DNA of 7,890 nt from Peptococcaceae bacterium (lineage in GTDB: Bacteria; Bacillota; Dehalobacteriia; UBA7702), in assembly GCA_019415505.1 (NCBI GenBank), contig DXZC01000102.1, positions 1-7,890 on the forward strand. The letters are read 5' to 3'. Below are positions 6,716 through 7,890 of the stretch, piece by piece. The notes below the pieces were generated by a model that was given only the letters and a program-made list of their open reading frames with translations, did no database searches and was not told where the DNA came from. A program made the translations under genes and the position numbers. The number at the start of each line of letters is the position of its first letter. Position 1 is the stretch's first letter.

Positions 6716-7516
6716 TTACATATTCTGCAAATAGGGGCGCACAGGTATGCCCTGGGCCATAAGATAATCCTTTATTTCCGCTACCGGGTAGTTGCGCGGC
6801 AGTTTAGGCGAATAGAGCATGGAACTGATAATTGCCGCCGAAGCCCCGGTTTTTTGAAATACATCCGCTATATGTTGGGGTTTACCAGCGCCGCCGGAGG
6901 CAATGACAGGAATACGAAGGTTGTCCGCTATAAGCTTGGTTATCTCCAGCTCATAGCCCTGGTGGGTACCGTCGCAATCAATGCTATTGACACATATTTC
7001 GCCAGCTCCCCGGCTCTCCCCTTCTTTGGCCCAAGCCAAAGCGTCCATGCCGGTATAGGTTCGGGCGCCGTCTATAGCGATTTCATAACCGGAAGGAATT
7101 TGGGCGGTTTTGGCCACCTTTTTAGCTTGGATGCTCAAAACGATACACTGGGAACCGAAAGCCTTAGCCCCTTGGTCAATTATCTTAGGGTTGCGCACGG
7201 CCATGGAATCAATACTAATTTTTTCCGCGCCAGCTTTGAGGACCTCATACATATCGTCTAAACCGCGAATGCCTCCCCCCACTGTAAAGGGGACAAAAAC
7301 ACGTTTTGCCACTTTAGCCACAGTAGCCAAATCAATAGGCTTTTTCTCCGCGCTGGCAGTAATATCAAAAAAGATAATCTCATCTATCTGATCAGCATAA
7401 ATTTTCGTGGCAATATCCTCTGCCCGACCAATATCAAAATTATCTTGGAATTGCAAGGCTTTAGTTACCATGCCATCGCGCATATCAAAGCAGGCCAAAA
7501 GACGTTTTGTTAACAT
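6716..7516 (-). CDS. hisF: HisF-like imidazole glycerol phosphate synthase cyclase subunit, divergent active site
   Basis: This 266-residue (beta/alpha)8 barrel aligns without gaps to HisF over the first 133 residues by residue number. Kept features are Cys9 and Asp11 in ACFDM, Lys19, Asp51 in FFDITAS, the phosphate loop VGGGI at 79 to 83, DGT at 182 to 184 and ASGGAG at 206 to 211. HisF normally uses ammonia from HisH to cyclise PRFAR into imidazole glycerol phosphate and AICAR. Two key sites differ: the second catalytic Asp at 130 is Gln (SIQAK instead of xIDAK), and Asn103 is Asp (SIDS). The loop after it (residues 134 to 150) is longer than in classical HisF, and the end SSMLYSPKLPRNYP differs from the usual ASVFHF. 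So it may be an unusual HisF or a paralogue such as those that amidinate sugars; the latter usually keep the Asp. The start ATG overlaps the hisH stop by 7 bases and has an excellent ribosome binding site. Confidence 0.85.
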   Translation of the reverse strand: MLTKRLLACFDMRDGMVTKALQFQDNFDIGRAEDIATKIYADQIDEIIFFDITASAEKKPIDLATVAKVAKRVFVPFTVGGGIRGLDDMYEVLKAGAEKISIDSMAVRNPKIIDQGAKAFGSQCIVLSIQAKKVAKTAQIPSGYEIAIDGARTYTGMDALAWAKEGESRGAGEICVNSIDCDGTHQGYELEITKLIADNLRIPVIASGGAGKPQHIADVFQKTGASAAIISSMLYSPKLPRNYPVAEIKDYLMAQGIPVRPYLQNM

Positions 7517-7890
7517 ACGTCCACCTCCTTAACCCAGTCGGCAAAATTTTGCAGCAATCTTAGGCCCAGGGGACCGCTTTTTTCACAATGGAACTGGGCG
7601 CCCAAAATGTTTTCCCGCTGCACCATACAACAAAACCTACCGTCGTATTCTGTAATGCCTAAAATATCCTCTTGGTTTTCCGGCGCCACATGATAGGAGT
7701 TAACGTAGTAGAAATGCCCGCCTTGGCCCATAGCTTTCACAAAAGGATGCTCCTTCTGAAAAATCACTTCATTCCAGCCCATTTGCGGCACCCGCACCTC
7801 AGCATCGTTAAATTTACGCCCCTGGCCTTTTAACCAGCCTAAACAGGGCACATTACCTTCGGCGCTATAGTCAAAAAGAATTTGCATACC
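7510..7890 (-). CDS. hisH: HisH-like glutamine amidotransferase, C-terminal part (cut by window edge)
   Basis: The last 126 residues or so of a class I glutamine amidotransferase are visible. The gene continues past base 7890: the edge falls at the G-M-Q that follows the nucleophile in the family motif GICLGMQ, so the first visible Met is internal and the catalytic Cys lies just outside. Visible HisH features are VPQMGWNEV, the FYYVNSYHV strand, EYDGRF and the catalytic His and Glu in AQFHCEKS, then GLRLLQNF. HisH releases ammonia from glutamine and feeds it to HisF. Departures from the family are VPQMGW where VPHMGW is usual, VNSY for VHSY and HCE for HPE. The His and Glu of the triad are kept, so glutaminase activity is likely. 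It overlaps hisF by 7 bases and probably heads the hisF-gatCAB unit seen here. Confidence 0.9.
   Translation of the reverse strand, partial: GMQILFDYSAEGNVPCLGWLKGQGRKFNDAEVRVPQMGWNEVIFQKEHPFVKAMGQGGHFYYVNSYHVAPENQEDILGITEYDGRFCCMVQRENILGAQFHCEKSGPLGLRLLQNFADWVKEVDVC
7517..7530 (-). promoter_or_regulatory. strong ribosome binding site of hisF
   Basis: AAGGAGGTGG (7530 to 7521 on the minus strand) lies inside the end of hisH, with the AAGGAGG core 7 bases before the hisF ATG. It allows independent strong initiation of hisF despite the overlap and fixes the start at 7516. Confidence 0.8.

Noticed and set aside
6623..7261. Plus-strand open frame of 212 codons opposite gatC and hisF
   Set aside because: It runs antisense to two well-supported genes, crosses their junction, and its translation resembles no protein family; it is a shadow of the minus-strand codon pattern.
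7885..7887. ATG near the right edge as the hisH start
   Set aside because: This Met is the M of the family's GICLGMQ motif, preceded by a Gly codon at the window edge; the real start lies outside.

Overview
The window is a compact bacterial segment in which every recognisable gene lies on the minus strand, so transcription runs from high to low coordinates. Strong AAGGAGG-type ribosome binding sites, an indirect-aminoacylation GatCAB set and a YqeG-family phosphatase point to a Bacillota (Firmicutes) genome of moderate GC content. An anaerobic Peptococcaceae- or Negativicutes-like lineage is a plausible but weakly supported guess.

Two transcription units are visible. The first enters at the right edge and runs hisH-like (7890 to 7510, cut by the window edge), hisF-like (7516 to 6716), gatC (6705 to 6418), gatA (6403 to 4925) and gatB (4923 to 3490). 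The genes overlap or lie 1 to 14 bases apart, and the unit ends at a perfect 11-bp hairpin about 50 bases after gatB. GatC, GatA and GatB form the amidotransferase that converts Glu-tRNA(Gln) and/or Asp-tRNA(Asn) to the amide form. HisH and HisF normally form imidazole glycerol phosphate synthase of histidine biosynthesis. Here, however, HisF has Gln at the position of a catalytic Asp (residue 130), and HisH differs from its family at several conserved positions, so this pair may be a divergent paralogue.

After about 300 bases without a gene, the second unit starts at a good sigma-70/sigma-A promoter (3108 to 3080). It runs yqeG (3036 to 2527), an unrecognised 49-residue small gene with its own ribosome binding site (2484 to 2335), a shikimate-kinase-like gene (2190 to 1678), tldD (1681 to 308) and tldE/pmbA (308 to the left edge, partial). 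aroK and tldD overlap by 4 bases, and tldD and tldE by 1 base, which suggests translational coupling. TldD and TldE together form a zinc metallopeptidase that acts on small or unfolded peptides.

Most of the content is housekeeping. The points worth a second look are the divergent HisF/HisH pair joined to gatCAB, the small gene in the tldDE unit with a decayed-looking stretch after it, and the atypical substrate-site residues of the shikimate kinase. No RNA gene, insertion sequence, CRISPR array or phage element was seen.
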